Positions 26,847-35,608 of a DNA stretch of 64,000 nucleotides are shown piece by piece. The DNA is from Marinobacter lipolyticus (GTDB taxonomy: Bacteria; Pseudomonadota; Gammaproteobacteria; Pseudomonadales; Oleiphilaceae), in NCBI RefSeq assembly GCF_018424605.1, contig NZ_QTKT01000003.1, positions 248,001 to 312,000 of the forward strand. Reading direction: 5' to 3'. Each line of letters opens with the position of its first letter. Positions within the stretch are counted from its first letter, which is position 1. The notes under the pieces were generated by a model, which ran no database searches, was not told the DNA's origin, and saw nothing but the letters and a program-made list of their open reading frames with translations. The position numbers and the translations under genes were made by a program.

Positions 26847-29197
26847 TCTGAATACTCCGGATTGGGTTGGGTCAGTTCCCCTATTCGGGTGGCGAGGGAG
26901 CGAGCAGTCTCCGGCAGATCGTCAGGGGCAACCGGGCGGCTTAGGTAAAAGCCCTGGCCCAGGTTGCAGCCCCAGTGGCGCAGCAGCTGCCAGGTCGCAA
27001 GATTCTCGATACCCTCCGCTACGACTTTGAGCCCGAGACCGTGTGCCATATCAATGGTGGACCGCACAATCAGCTGGTCCTGAGGCTCACAATCCAGCTT
27101 CAGCACGAACGACTTATCGATTTTCAGCTCCTGCACCGGGAGCTTGCGCAGCTGGGACAACGAGGAATAGCCTGTTCCGAAGTCATCCACCGACAGGGTC
27201 ACGCCCAGCTCTCGCAGCCGGTTCAGAGTGGCCATGGCACCTTCCGGGTCCTCCATCAGGGCACTTTCGGTGACCTCCAGCGTGATTCGCTCCAGATCAT
27301 GGTGCCAATCACGAAAGGTCTCAGTGATGTGCCGGGTCAGTGCGGGCCAGGTCAGGTCCATGGCGGACAGGTTGATGGCGACGCCCGCATCGATGCCCTG
27401 CTCATGCCAGCGCCGCGCATCGTTGGCGACCTGTTGCAGTATATGAGCGGTCAGGTCGTGGATCTGTCCCGACTGTTCAGCTAGGAATATGAACTCGTCT
27501 GGGGAAACGAAGCCTAGTTGCGGATGAGTCCAGCGCACCAGTGCTTCGACCTGCACCAGTGCGCCGGTCTGGCCGTCCAATTTCGGCTGGTAATGCATGT
27601 GAAGCCCGTTATTCAGGATGGCCTCGTGCAGGTCGGTGATCAGTTTCAGCTCTCTGAGGTGGCTCTCATCCTGGCCTCGCTGGTAACGGGTAACCGGTTG
27701 ATGGAGTGCCTCCGCCTGTTCGAACGTGAGATTGAGTCGGCGTCGCAGGGCGTCGGTGTCGGCGGCGTCCTCCGGTAGCTCCATGGTGACGACGGTGGCG
27801 CGCAGGGAGAACGGGGTCTGGTCCAACTGTAACGGGGATTCGATGAGGTCGTGCAGGTTCCCGACTCTGTGGCTTCCCTTCTCCGGCGGCAACGGCGGGA
27901 TCAGGGCCAGGAATTCGCCGCCGCCGGTGCGGGCGAGAATGCGGGCATCCGGGAGTTCCTCTTGCACGCGCTTGGCAATGCCGATCAGAACCTTATCGCC
28001 AAATTCCAGCCCCAGGGTATCGTTGATGTCGGAAAAGTCATTCAGCCGGATCCCCACCAATGTGGCCCGGCCTTGGTTGTCAAACAGCTCGACGGCCTCC
28101 TGCATCAGGGCGTTCCGGTTTTTCAGCCCGGTGACGTCATCGTGGGTAGCCGCATAGCGGATCTGGGATTCCCGTTCCCGCAAGCCCGACAGCATATCCC
28201 GCAGCGCGTTCCGAAGCTGTGTCAGCTCGCCGCCGGCCCGGATCGCCGGTGCCTGGGGGGTATTGCCCTCACCGATGGCGCGGGCATAGCTGGCCAGTTG
28301 CAACACCGGGCGCCCCAGGTTGCGGGCGATGACCAGTGCCAGCAAAATGGCGAAAATCAGGATGGCGGTTACCAGCAACGCAATCTCCACGGCCCGTCGG
28401 TAGTAGTTCTGAAGTGTGGCGTCACGACTGATTAGCAGCACGGCCTGAACGGCGGCCGGGACTGATTCGCCAAGGTTGATAATTCGGGTGAAATAGCCAG
28501 CGCTTTCGATGAAATTGGCGCTATCGGAGGCGCCTGCAAGCTCCTGTTCCAGCTTGTCGTCGATGCTGGTGGTGGCGGCAAAACTGCTCAGGCTATCACT
28601 TTGGCTCGATCGCGCCCGGAAGACCACCGAGGTGCCACTGAGTCGAGCGATGACCTCCGCCAAGGATTGGTCCATGGCAAAACCGGTAACCAACCAGGCC
28701 CGCAGTCCGGGCGCCGCTATCGGGATAATGAGAATCTCGTAGCCCCTGCCGTCTATGGCTCGCAACGAGCGGGTGAATCCGTTGTGGCGAGTGTGTGTCA
28801 GCTGTTCCTGCGTAATTGCAGGAAAGGCGCTTTGCAGGGTCGAGGCCAGGGGCTCCCCCTGACTGTCCAGCAAGAGCGCAAAGTCGGCACCAACCCTGCC
28901 GCCGTGATTTTCCAGGGCGCTGTCGATGGTTGCCGGGTCGCGGCTGGCAATGGCCGACCGGAAGCCGAAATCCTGCACCACGACGCTGAGCCGGGATAGC
29001 TCCAGATCGGTGCGGCGGTCAATGACCTCGTGGGTTAGCCGCTCTCCGATAGCCAGCTGTTCCAGTGCCCGGTTTTCTTCGTCCTCGAACAGATAAACCA
29101 TTAGCAGGGCGACGATCACCAGACTGACGAGGGCCACCAGCGAGATCATGGCGGCAATGAGTCGGCCACGGAATCCAAGACGGGACGCTAAACCCAT
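26843..29197 (-). CDS. HAMP-GGDEF-EAL protein, probable c-di-GMP phosphodiesterase
   Basis: 784 aa inner membrane protein: TM1 (about 12-36), a periplasmic sensor region (about 40-270), TM2 (about 273-297), HAMP, GGDEF (about 345-500) and EAL (about 525-775). The GGDEF signature is degenerate (GGGEF), so cyclase activity is unlikely. The EAL domain keeps the EALVRW motif, DDFGTGYSS loop 6 and the AEGIEN glutamate, so it should hydrolyse c-di-GMP. The ATG at 29197 shares one base with the stop of the cupredoxin gene (TGATG), indicating tight coupling. The sensor may read a redox or copper signal by context, which is inference. Confidence 0.9.
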   Translation of the reverse strand: MGLASRLGFRGRLIAAMISLVALVSLVIVALLMVYLFEDEENRALEQLAIGERLTHEVIDRRTDLELSRLSVVVQDFGFRSAIASRDPATIDSALENHGGRVGADFALLLDSQGEPLASTLQSAFPAITQEQLTHTRHNGFTRSLRAIDGRGYEILIIPIAAPGLRAWLVTGFAMDQSLAEVIARLSGTSVVFRARSSQSDSLSSFAATTSIDDKLEQELAGASDSANFIESAGYFTRIINLGESVPAAVQAVLLISRDATLQNYYRRAVEIALLVTAILIFAILLALVIARNLGRPVLQLASYARAIGEGNTPQAPAIRAGGELTQLRNALRDMLSGLRERESQIRYAATHDDVTGLKNRNALMQEAVELFDNQGRATLVGIRLNDFSDINDTLGLEFGDKVLIGIAKRVQEELPDARILARTGGGEFLALIPPLPPEKGSHRVGNLHDLIESPLQLDQTPFSLRATVVTMELPEDAADTDALRRRLNLTFEQAEALHQPVTRYQRGQDESHLRELKLITDLHEAILNNGLHMHYQPKLDGQTGALVQVEALVRWTHPQLGFVSPDEFIFLAEQSGQIHDLTAHILQQVANDARRWHEQGIDAGVAINLSAMDLTWPALTRHITETFRDWHHDLERITLEVTESALMEDPEGAMATLNRLRELGVTLSVDDFGTGYSSLSQLRKLPVQELKIDKSFVLKLDCEPQDQLIVRSTIDMAHGLGLKVVAEGIENLATWQLLRHWGCNLGQGFYLSRPVAPDDLPETARSLATRIGELTQPNPEYSE

Positions 29198-29862
29198 CAA
29201 AGCTCCCGAAAGCGTTGCTGGAGCCGGTCCAGCGAGCCTTCTGCGGCAGGCTCGGGCTCAAGATTGAGGGCTACGATTGCCGGCGCGCTGCCGCGTTCGA
29301 TTTCGCGGGTGACGGGGCGTGTGTTGTCTGGCAGTCGTGGGTGCCAGATCTCAATTGTCACCTTGCCCTGGCTGCTTACGGTATCCGGAGCTGCGATAGA
29401 CAGAGTGACCTGGCCAGAGGCATCTGTCTGACCGACTGAGGCGGAATCGGTGACCACCACAAAGCCCTGCATGTGATCGTGAATGTTGCAGCCCAGTTCA
29501 ACGATGCCTGGTTTGTCGAACACAATTGGAGCAGCCGGCCGGTCAGCGTACAGTTCAATGTTGAAGGTTTTTGCCGGCGAAAAAGAGTACACGTGGTGCT
29601 GGGTATTGTCGCGATTTGGAAAATCCACGCTGGAGCCAACGGGAACCACTAGCACGTCGGGATGGAAAGCGCGATCCTTCTGATAGATTTCGGCAGAAAC
29701 CGGGGTGCCCGGACGGGCGCTGTTCACGGAAACCACGGCATTAGCCACGGGCTCGGTGTTCCCATCCAGGGTAACGGTTACAGACAGTTCGTACGCGTTA
29801 GCTGTCACGGCCATGGCAGACATCAACAGGCCCGCTAGTACTGCAATCTCTGGTACTCGCAT
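29197..29862 (-). CDS. Periplasmic cupredoxin-domain protein (methylamine-utilisation-like)
   Basis: 221 aa with a signal peptide ending at TANA. A plastocyanin-like domain (about 65-140) has likely type 1 copper ligands: a His in NTQHHVYSFS and the Cys, His and Met of LGCNIHDHMQG. A second beta domain follows. Such proteins are often annotated as MauL-like, but no methylamine dehydrogenase genes are here. SD GAGGA precedes the ATG. It is coupled by a one-base overlap to the EAL phosphodiesterase, so it may feed a periplasmic redox signal to it. Confidence 0.83.
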   Translation of the reverse strand: MRVPEIAVLAGLLMSAMAVTANAYELSVTVTLDGNTEPVANAVVSVNSARPGTPVSAEIYQKDRAFHPDVLVVPVGSSVDFPNRDNTQHHVYSFSPAKTFNIELYADRPAAPIVFDKPGIVELGCNIHDHMQGFVVVTDSASVGQTDASGQVTLSIAAPDTVSSQGKVTIEIWHPRLPDNTRPVTREIERGSAPAIVALNLEPEPAAEGSLDRLQQRFREL

Positions 29863-29878
29863 CTATCCTCTAAGGCTG

Positions 29879-30529
29879 TCAGGCCAGACCGGAACCGAGG
29901 GAAAATCGTATGTGGTTCCTCACTAACAGATTTTCCCAGTAATGTCGCATCCAGTCCCAGGCGGCGTTGTTCACCTGCTCGACAAAAGGGTCAAGATTCA
30001 GCTCGAAATAGTCCGGCGTGCCTGCAATCTGCAACACCGTAACGGTGATCGAATCGTCCAGCTCATTGGCGAAAGGCTCGCCGATGAGCTGATGCACTAA
30101 AAGATTAGCACGAGTAGCCTCTATATCCACCAGCTCGCTGGCCCGGGTCCAACGGTTGTTCTCATACATTTCTTCCATCAGGCGATGGCATTGGTAGGCC
30201 CGGATCAGCAGGCCGTCGAGCCCGTCGTAGTGAACCAGCAGCATCGACGGTTGGGTGAAGTAGCGAGTGGCGGCGTCGATGAAGGGCGCGAACAGTTCGG
30301 CCTTGTCCGCTTCGCGGGCACAGGCGTCGACGCATTCGATCAGACGCGGCGCCATCTCGATGTATTCCACCGCAAACTGGAACAGGCAGGTGGCCGGCTG
30401 GTAGCCGTCGATGGTGATGGTGCCCGGCAACGACGCGGCTTTGTCCCTCAGCTGACGAAGAAACGTGCCGGAGCGGGCTTCCTGCCGTCGTGCCTGATCA
30501 ATAATGTCTAGGACTGCCTGTGGTGTCAT
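29879..30529 (-). CDS. Uncharacterised conserved-looking protein upstream of the cupredoxin
   Basis: 216 aa, soluble and mainly helical, without signal peptide or metal motif. I recognise no family. The region GTITIDGYQPATCLFQFAVEYIEMAP and an acidic, aromatic C-terminal half look like a folded enzyme or adaptor. The ATG at 30529 is preferred; an ATG at 30580 would add 17 residues and neither has a strong SD. It lies 16 bases upstream of the cupredoxin gene, same strand, so it could be first in that operon. Confidence 0.6.
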   Translation of the reverse strand: MTPQAVLDIIDQARRQEARSGTFLRQLRDKAASLPGTITIDGYQPATCLFQFAVEYIEMAPRLIECVDACAREADKAELFAPFIDAATRYFTQPSMLLVHYDGLDGLLIRAYQCHRLMEEMYENNRWTRASELVDIEATRANLLVHQLIGEPFANELDDSITVTVLQIAGTPDYFELNLDPFVEQVNNAAWDWMRHYWENLLVRNHIRFSLGSGLA

Positions 30530-30607
30530 TTCTGGGGATGCCGGTGTCTGAACGAATTGAGGTCGCAAGGCGCCTCCCATTGTTCACTAAAGGGTCGCTG
30601 TGGGCAG

Positions 30608-30681
30608 GTAAGCAGGGGCTGGCTACCGCAACAAGCCTGCCATTTAGCATTATTGTAGTCGAGATTCCGCAGCCTGCTTAC
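30608..30681. repeat. Spaced inverted repeat after the MATE gene
   Basis: GTAAGCAGG (30608-30616) and CCTGCTTAC (30673-30681) are a perfect 9-bp inverted repeat separated by 56 bases. The right arm covers the MATE stop codon. There is no T-run. It might be a worn relative of the stem-variable hairpins elsewhere, but the arms are too short to say. Confidence 0.35.
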
Positions 30682-31949
30682 TGTGGGGTAAACCAGCGCC
30701 CGTGGCGGCTGTGGGAGAGAAACAGCCAGCCCATGGTGAGTGCCCGCGCCAGCATCAGGCAGATCAGCGAGAACCACAGCCCGTGGTTGCCCCAGCCGGT
30801 GGTCAGCCACCAGACCGGCAGGAATACCGCCAGGGCCGAGAACAGCATGGTGTTCTGCATGTCGCGGGTGCGGGTGGCGCCAATAAACACGCCGTCGAGC
30901 AGAAATCCCCACACCGCAGCAAGCGGCAGGGCCCAGAGCCAGGGCAGGTACTGCCAGGCGGCGGTACGGACCTCCTCAATACCGGTCAGCAGGCTGATCA
31001 GGTAGCGACCGCCAAGCACGAATGCCACAGTGAAGATCAGCGAGCCGTACAGGGACCAGCGCAACGCGGTCCGGAACACCAGGCGAAACCGCCGGCGACT
31101 GCCCTTGCCGACCGCCTCGCCGATCAGCGCCTCGGCGGCATTGGCAAAGCCGTCCAGGCCGTTCGAAATGACCAGCAGGAAGGTGATGAGCACGGCGTTG
31201 GCGGCGAGAATGGTATCGCCCTGCCGCGCGCCCTGTGCGGTGAAAAATGCCAGCACCAGCAGCAGCGCAACGGTGCGCACCATGATGTAGCGGTTGACCT
31301 GCAGGATACGAAGGTAGTCCGCCAGTTGCCCCACCAGGGCTCGGCTGAATGCCTGCCCCGCCGGCATGCGCAACAGCACCAGGCGTAGACCGATGGCGGC
31401 GGCCGAGTACTCCGCAATCACCGTGGCAATGGCCACGCCCTGGCTGTTCCATCCCAGAACGGTCACGAACAGCACATCGAGCACAATGTTCAGGCTGTTC
31501 GCGACGATCAGCATGATCATCGGCGCGCGGGCGAACTGGGTGCCGATCAGCCAGCCCACCAGGGTGTACTGACACAGCACCGCCGGGGCGCTCCAGATGC
31601 GGATGGCGGCGTAGCCGGCGGCCAGCTCGGTGACCCGTTCGCTGGGGTTCATCAGTGTCAGGCCGAGGTGAATGAGCGGCCGGTGAAACAGAATCAGCAA
31701 CAGGCCGATGGCCACGGCCAGTGCGAGGGACCGCACCAGCAGGGCCACCTGGGCGAAGTGATCGCGTTTGCCCCAGGCCTGGGCCGCCAGCCCGGTGGTG
31801 CCCATCCGCATAAAGCCGAACGTCCAGTACAGGATGCTGAAAAGATTGGCCCCCACGGCGACCGCGCCCAGGTACTCCGGGCTTTCCAGGTGGCCAAGCA
31901 CGGCGGTATCCACCAGACCCAGCAGCGGTACCGTCAGGTTGGTGAGCAT
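30678..31949 (-). CDS. MATE family efflux transporter (DinF-like)
   Basis: 423 aa from the first usual start codon (ATG 31949); about 12 membrane helices. NLTVPLLGLVDTAVLGHL is the typical DinF/NorM first-helix region. Conserved-looking sequence continues upstream in frame (SLSATDRRLWALAWPL), with no stop but also no ATG, GTG or TTG. A good SD-like GGGAAAGGT lies just before an ATA-ATC pair at 32021-32016. The true N-terminus may thus lie about 23 residues upstream at a non-canonical codon. It probably exports drugs or cationic compounds with Na+ or H+. Confidence 0.85.
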   Translation of the reverse strand: MLTNLTVPLLGLVDTAVLGHLESPEYLGAVAVGANLFSILYWTFGFMRMGTTGLAAQAWGKRDHFAQVALLVRSLALAVAIGLLLILFHRPLIHLGLTLMNPSERVTELAAGYAAIRIWSAPAVLCQYTLVGWLIGTQFARAPMIMLIVANSLNIVLDVLFVTVLGWNSQGVAIATVIAEYSAAAIGLRLVLLRMPAGQAFSRALVGQLADYLRILQVNRYIMVRTVALLLVLAFFTAQGARQGDTILAANAVLITFLLVISNGLDGFANAAEALIGEAVGKGSRRRFRLVFRTALRWSLYGSLIFTVAFVLGGRYLISLLTGIEEVRTAAWQYLPWLWALPLAAVWGFLLDGVFIGATRTRDMQNTMLFSALAVFLPVWWLTTGWGNHGLWFSLICLMLARALTMGWLFLSHSRHGRWFTPQ

Positions 31950-32060
31950 CAGTGGCCAGGCCAGCGCCCAGAGGCGTCGGTCGGTGGCGGAAAGTGAGAA
32001 TACGTTATTCGGTTTGATTATTACCTTTCCCTGCTTATTACTTTTGGGTTTACTGGTTTC

Positions 32061-32089
32061 TTAGCAATTCTTTGATCTGTGTCTATACT
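32061..32089 (+). promoter_or_regulatory. Candidate promoter of the cytochrome oxidase operon
   Basis: TTAGCA (32061-32066), 17 bases, TATACT (32084-32089). Transcription from about 32096 leaves about 110 bases of leader before coxB. The rest of the 260-base gap after the MATE gene shows no other clear site. Confidence 0.5.
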
Positions 32090-32209
32090 CAACTCTGAGT
32101 TATCCATAAGCAGACTTCCACTCTGGACTGATAGCGTGTGCGAGCGCCGTCGGCACAGAGGGATTAGACGCCAAAATCCGACAAGAATAACACTCTGTGG
32201 AGACACAGT

Positions 32210-33334
32210 ATGCGCGTGCACGCTAAGCGGGCAGGTGCCCTTTTGGGCGGCTTGTTGTTCCCCGCCTGGTCCATGGCGGACTGGACGTTGAACATGGCTC
32301 CCGGGGTCACCGGCACCAGTAATGAAATTTTCAGCCTTCATATGACCATTCTCTGGATCTGCGTCGCCATTGGTGTCGTGGTGTTCGGAGTCATGTTCTG
32401 GTCAATATTCGCTCACCGAAAGTCCCAGGGCGCCAAGCCGGCGAATTTCCACGAAAACACGCTGGTGGAAATCCTCTGGACCATCATTCCGTTCGTCATT
32501 CTGGTGGTCATGGCCATTCCGGCGACCGCCACCCTGGTGGACATGTACGACACCACCGAATCGGACGTCGACATCAAGGTCACCGGCTATCAGTGGCGCT
32601 GGAAGTACGACTACATCGAAGAGGACTTCGGGTACTTCTCCAACATGTCCACCAGTCGTGACGAGATCTACAACCGTACTGCCAAGAGCGAGAACTACCT
32701 GCTCGACGTGGACAACCCGATGGTGGTGCCGGTGGGCGCCAAAGTGCGCCTGCTGCTGACCGCCAATGACGTCATCCACTCCTGGTGGGTGCCGGCCTTC
32801 GGCGTCAAGAAAGACGCCATTCCCGGCTTTATCAACGAGACCTGGACCCGGGTCGATGAACCGGGCATTTACCGTGGCCAATGCACCGAGCTGTGCGGCA
32901 AGGATCACGGTTTCATGCCGGTGGTGGTCAAGGCCGTGCCCCAGGAGGAATACGACCAGTGGGTGGCCGAGCAGCGCGAGGCGGCCGAGCGGGAGCGTGA
33001 ACTGACCGAGAAGGACTGGACCCTGGAAGAGTTAATGGTCCGCGGCGAGAAAGCCTACGCCAGTGCCTGTGCGGCCTGTCACCAGGCCGACGGTAGCGGC
33101 GCACCCCCGGCCTTCCCGGCGCTCAAGGGCAGCCAGATTGTTCTCGAGGACATGGAAGCCCACCTGGATGTGGTGGTGAACGGCGTCTCCGGTACCGCCA
33201 TGCAGGCCTTCGGCGAACAGCTGAACGAAGTGGATCTGGCGGCGGTCATCACCTACGAGCGAAATGCCTGGGGGAATGACACCGGCGAAATGATCACGCC
33301 GAAAGAAGTATTCGAGTACAAGAATCAGGAATGA
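32210..33334 (+). CDS. coxB: Cytochrome c oxidase subunit II with fused cytochrome c domain
   Basis: 374 aa, caa3-type. Signal peptide, two membrane helices (about 40-65 and 85-110), then a periplasmic CuA domain with QCTELCGKDHGFM (Cys, Cys, His, Met ligands) and HSWWVPAFGVK. A C-terminal class I cytochrome c domain has CAACH heme attachment near residue 285. It accepts electrons from cytochrome c and passes them to subunit I. GGAG lies 7 bases before the ATG. It is first gene of coxB-coxA-ctaG-coxC. Confidence 0.97.
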   Translation: MRVHAKRAGALLGGLLFPAWSMADWTLNMAPGVTGTSNEIFSLHMTILWICVAIGVVVFGVMFWSIFAHRKSQGAKPANFHENTLVEILWTIIPFVILVVMAIPATATLVDMYDTTESDVDIKVTGYQWRWKYDYIEEDFGYFSNMSTSRDEIYNRTAKSENYLLDVDNPMVVPVGAKVRLLLTANDVIHSWWVPAFGVKKDAIPGFINETWTRVDEPGIYRGQCTELCGKDHGFMPVVVKAVPQEEYDQWVAEQREAAERERELTEKDWTLEELMVRGEKAYASACAACHQADGSGAPPAFPALKGSQIVLEDMEAHLDVVVNGVSGTAMQAFGEQLNEVDLAAVITYERNAWGNDTGEMITPKEVFEYKNQE

Positions 33335-33387
33335 TTCCTCAAATGACATCACCAGCCAGTACAACACGGCGGTAACGGGGGTTTTTC

Positions 33388-34974
33388 ATGAGTGCGGTTG
33401 CAGATACCCACGCCCAGGATCATCATCACCACGGCCCGGCCAAAGGCTTCAGCCGGTGGTTGCTGACGACCAACCACAAAGACATCGGGTCGATGTACCT
33501 GATCTTCAGTTTTGCCATGTTCCTTCTCGGCGGCACCATGGCCATGGTCATTCGCGCCGAGCTGTTCCAGCCCGGCCTGCAGATCGTCGAGCCGGAATTT
33601 TTCAACCAGATGACCACCATGCACGGGCTGATCATGGTGTTCGGCGCGGTCATGCCGGCCTTCGTCGGCCTGGCCAACTGGATGCTGCCACTGATGATCG
33701 GCGCGCCCGACATGGCGCTGCCGCGGATGAACAACTGGAGCTTCTGGCTGCTGCCCTGTGCCTTCCTGATCCTGGTTTCCACGTTGTTCATGGAAGGGGG
33801 TGCCCCCAACTTCGGCTGGACCTTCTACGCGCCGCTGTCGACGACCTACGGGCCGCCGAGTACCACCTTCTTCATCTTTGCCGTCCATATCATGGGGATC
33901 TCCTCGATCATGGGCGCCATCAACGTGATCGCCACTATCCTCAACCTGCGGGCGCCGGGCATGACCCTGATGAAGATGCCTCTGTTCGTGTGGACCTGGC
34001 TGATCACCGCGTTCCTGCTGATTGCCGTGATGCCGGTGTTGGCCGGTGTGGTCACCATGATGCTGATGGACATCAACTTCGGCACCAGCTTCTTTGACGC
34101 CTCCGGCGGCGGCGACCCGGTTCTGTTCCAGCACGTGTTCTGGTTCTTCGGCCACCCCGAGGTCTACATCATGATCCTGCCGGCCTTCGGCGCGGTGTCC
34201 CACATCATTCCGGCGTTCTCCCGCAAGCCGCTGTTCGGTTACGCTTCCATGGTCTACGCCGTGGGTGCCATTGCCCTGCTGTCGTTCGTGGTCTGGGCGC
34301 ACCACATGTTCACCGTGGGCATTCCCATCGCCGGCCAGCTGTTCTTCATGTACGCCACCATGCTGATCGCCGTGCCCACCGGGGTAAAGGTGTTCAACTG
34401 GGTAGCCACCATGTTCCGCGGGGCGCTGAGCTTCGAGACACCGATGCTGTTCGCCGTGGCCTTCGTGATCCTGTTCACCATCGGTGGCTTCTCCGGCCTG
34501 ATGCTGGCCATTGCGCCGGCGGACTTCCAGTACCACGACACCTACTTCGTGGTGGCCCACTTCCACTATGTGCTGGTACCGGGCGCCATCTTCGGCATTT
34601 TTGCCTCGGCGTATTTCTGGCTGCCGAAGTGGACCGGCCACATGTACGACGAGACCCTGGCCAAGACTCATTTCTGGCTGTCCTTCATCGGCATGAACCT
34701 GGCGTTCTTCCCGATGCACTTCCTTGGCCTGGCGGGCATGCCGCGCCGGATTCCGGATTACGCCCTGCAGTTCGCTGATTTCAACATGGTGTCCAGTGTC
34801 GGCGCCTTCATGTTCGGGGCGACCCAGCTGCTGTTCCTGCTGATTGTGGTGAAGTGCGTCAAGGGTGGCGAAAAAGCGTCGGCCAAGCCCTGGGACGGTG
34901 CCGAGGGTCTGGAGTGGACCGTGCCTTCACCGGCGCCCTACCACACCTTTTCGACACCACCGGAAGTCAAGTAA
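33388..34974 (+). CDS. coxA: Cytochrome c oxidase subunit I
   Basis: 528 aa, 12 membrane helices, the heme a / heme a3-CuB catalytic subunit that reduces O2 and pumps protons. The conserved HHMFTVG, FGHPEVYI and HDTYFVVAHFHYVL motifs carry the CuB and heme ligands. The N-terminus has a His-rich stretch (HAQDHHHHG). It lies 53 bases after coxB and 15 before ctaG. A 456-codon open frame on the opposite strand is a shadow of this gene. Confidence 0.98.
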   Translation: MSAVADTHAQDHHHHGPAKGFSRWLLTTNHKDIGSMYLIFSFAMFLLGGTMAMVIRAELFQPGLQIVEPEFFNQMTTMHGLIMVFGAVMPAFVGLANWMLPLMIGAPDMALPRMNNWSFWLLPCAFLILVSTLFMEGGAPNFGWTFYAPLSTTYGPPSTTFFIFAVHIMGISSIMGAINVIATILNLRAPGMTLMKMPLFVWTWLITAFLLIAVMPVLAGVVTMMLMDINFGTSFFDASGGGDPVLFQHVFWFFGHPEVYIMILPAFGAVSHIIPAFSRKPLFGYASMVYAVGAIALLSFVVWAHHMFTVGIPIAGQLFFMYATMLIAVPTGVKVFNWVATMFRGALSFETPMLFAVAFVILFTIGGFSGLMLAIAPADFQYHDTYFVVAHFHYVLVPGAIFGIFASAYFWLPKWTGHMYDETLAKTHFWLSFIGMNLAFFPMHFLGLAGMPRRIPDYALQFADFNMVSSVGAFMFGATQLLFLLIVVKCVKGGEKASAKPWDGAEGLEWTVPSPAPYHTFSTPPEVK

Positions 34975-34989
34975 ACGGAGCATCTGGCC

Positions 34990-35592
34990 ATGACCGACGC
35001 ACCTCAGGACAGATCACAACCACCCCGCAGCAACACGCGGGTGGTGGGATGGTGCCTTGGCGGCGTGGTGGGCATGTTCGCCTTCGGGTTTGCCATGGTG
35101 CCGCTGTACGACGTGTTTTGTGAAATTACCGGCATCAACGGCAAGACTGGCGGGCGGTACGAGTCCACCGTCGCCGCTGAGCGGGATGAGAACCGCACGG
35201 TTCAGGTGCAGTTCCTGGCCCAGAACGGACCGGACATGCCCTGGACCTTCCGCCCGGTGACCCGCAGCGTTGAGGTGCATCCGGGTGAGCCGGTGACCAT
35301 CAACTATTTTGCCCAGAACCCGACTGATCGGGCTATGGTGGCGCAGGCGGTGCCCAGCCTGTCGCCGTCCGAGGGCACCCTGTACTTTCACAAAACCGAA
35401 TGCTTTTGCTTTAACCAGCAGCCACTGGAGCCTGGTGAGAGCGTCGAGATGCCGCTGATCTTCATTGTGGATAAGGACCTGCCGGAACACATCACCAAGT
35501 TGACGCTGTCGTACACCCTGTACGATCAGGACGTCAGCCCGGCGGTTTCCAGCAATTCCCGGGTCAGGAAAACAACAAACGATAACGGATAA
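34990..35592 (+). CDS. ctaG: Cytochrome c oxidase assembly protein CtaG/Cox11
   Basis: 200 aa copper chaperone that inserts CuB into subunit I. One N-terminal membrane anchor (about 18-40, ending YDVFCEITGINGKTG) is followed by a periplasmic Ig-like domain with the copper motif CFCFNQQ. It sits between coxA and coxC, the standard order in Pseudomonas. Confidence 0.96.
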   Translation: MTDAPQDRSQPPRSNTRVVGWCLGGVVGMFAFGFAMVPLYDVFCEITGINGKTGGRYESTVAAERDENRTVQVQFLAQNGPDMPWTFRPVTRSVEVHPGEPVTINYFAQNPTDRAMVAQAVPSLSPSEGTLYFHKTECFCFNQQPLEPGESVEMPLIFIVDKDLPEHITKLTLSYTLYDQDVSPAVSSNSRVRKTTNDNG

Positions 35593-35608
35593 GCCATCGG
35601 AGACTGTC

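Noticed and set aside
29197..29862. Methylamine utilisation locus
   Set aside because: Only the cupredoxin-like protein resembles a mau-annotated family; no methylamine dehydrogenase or maturation genes are nearby.
33349..34719. 456-codon His/Gly-rich open frame opposite coxA
   Set aside because: It mirrors the complete, motif-verified coxA gene; its composition is what the antisense of a GC-rich membrane protein gene gives, and it has no family motif.
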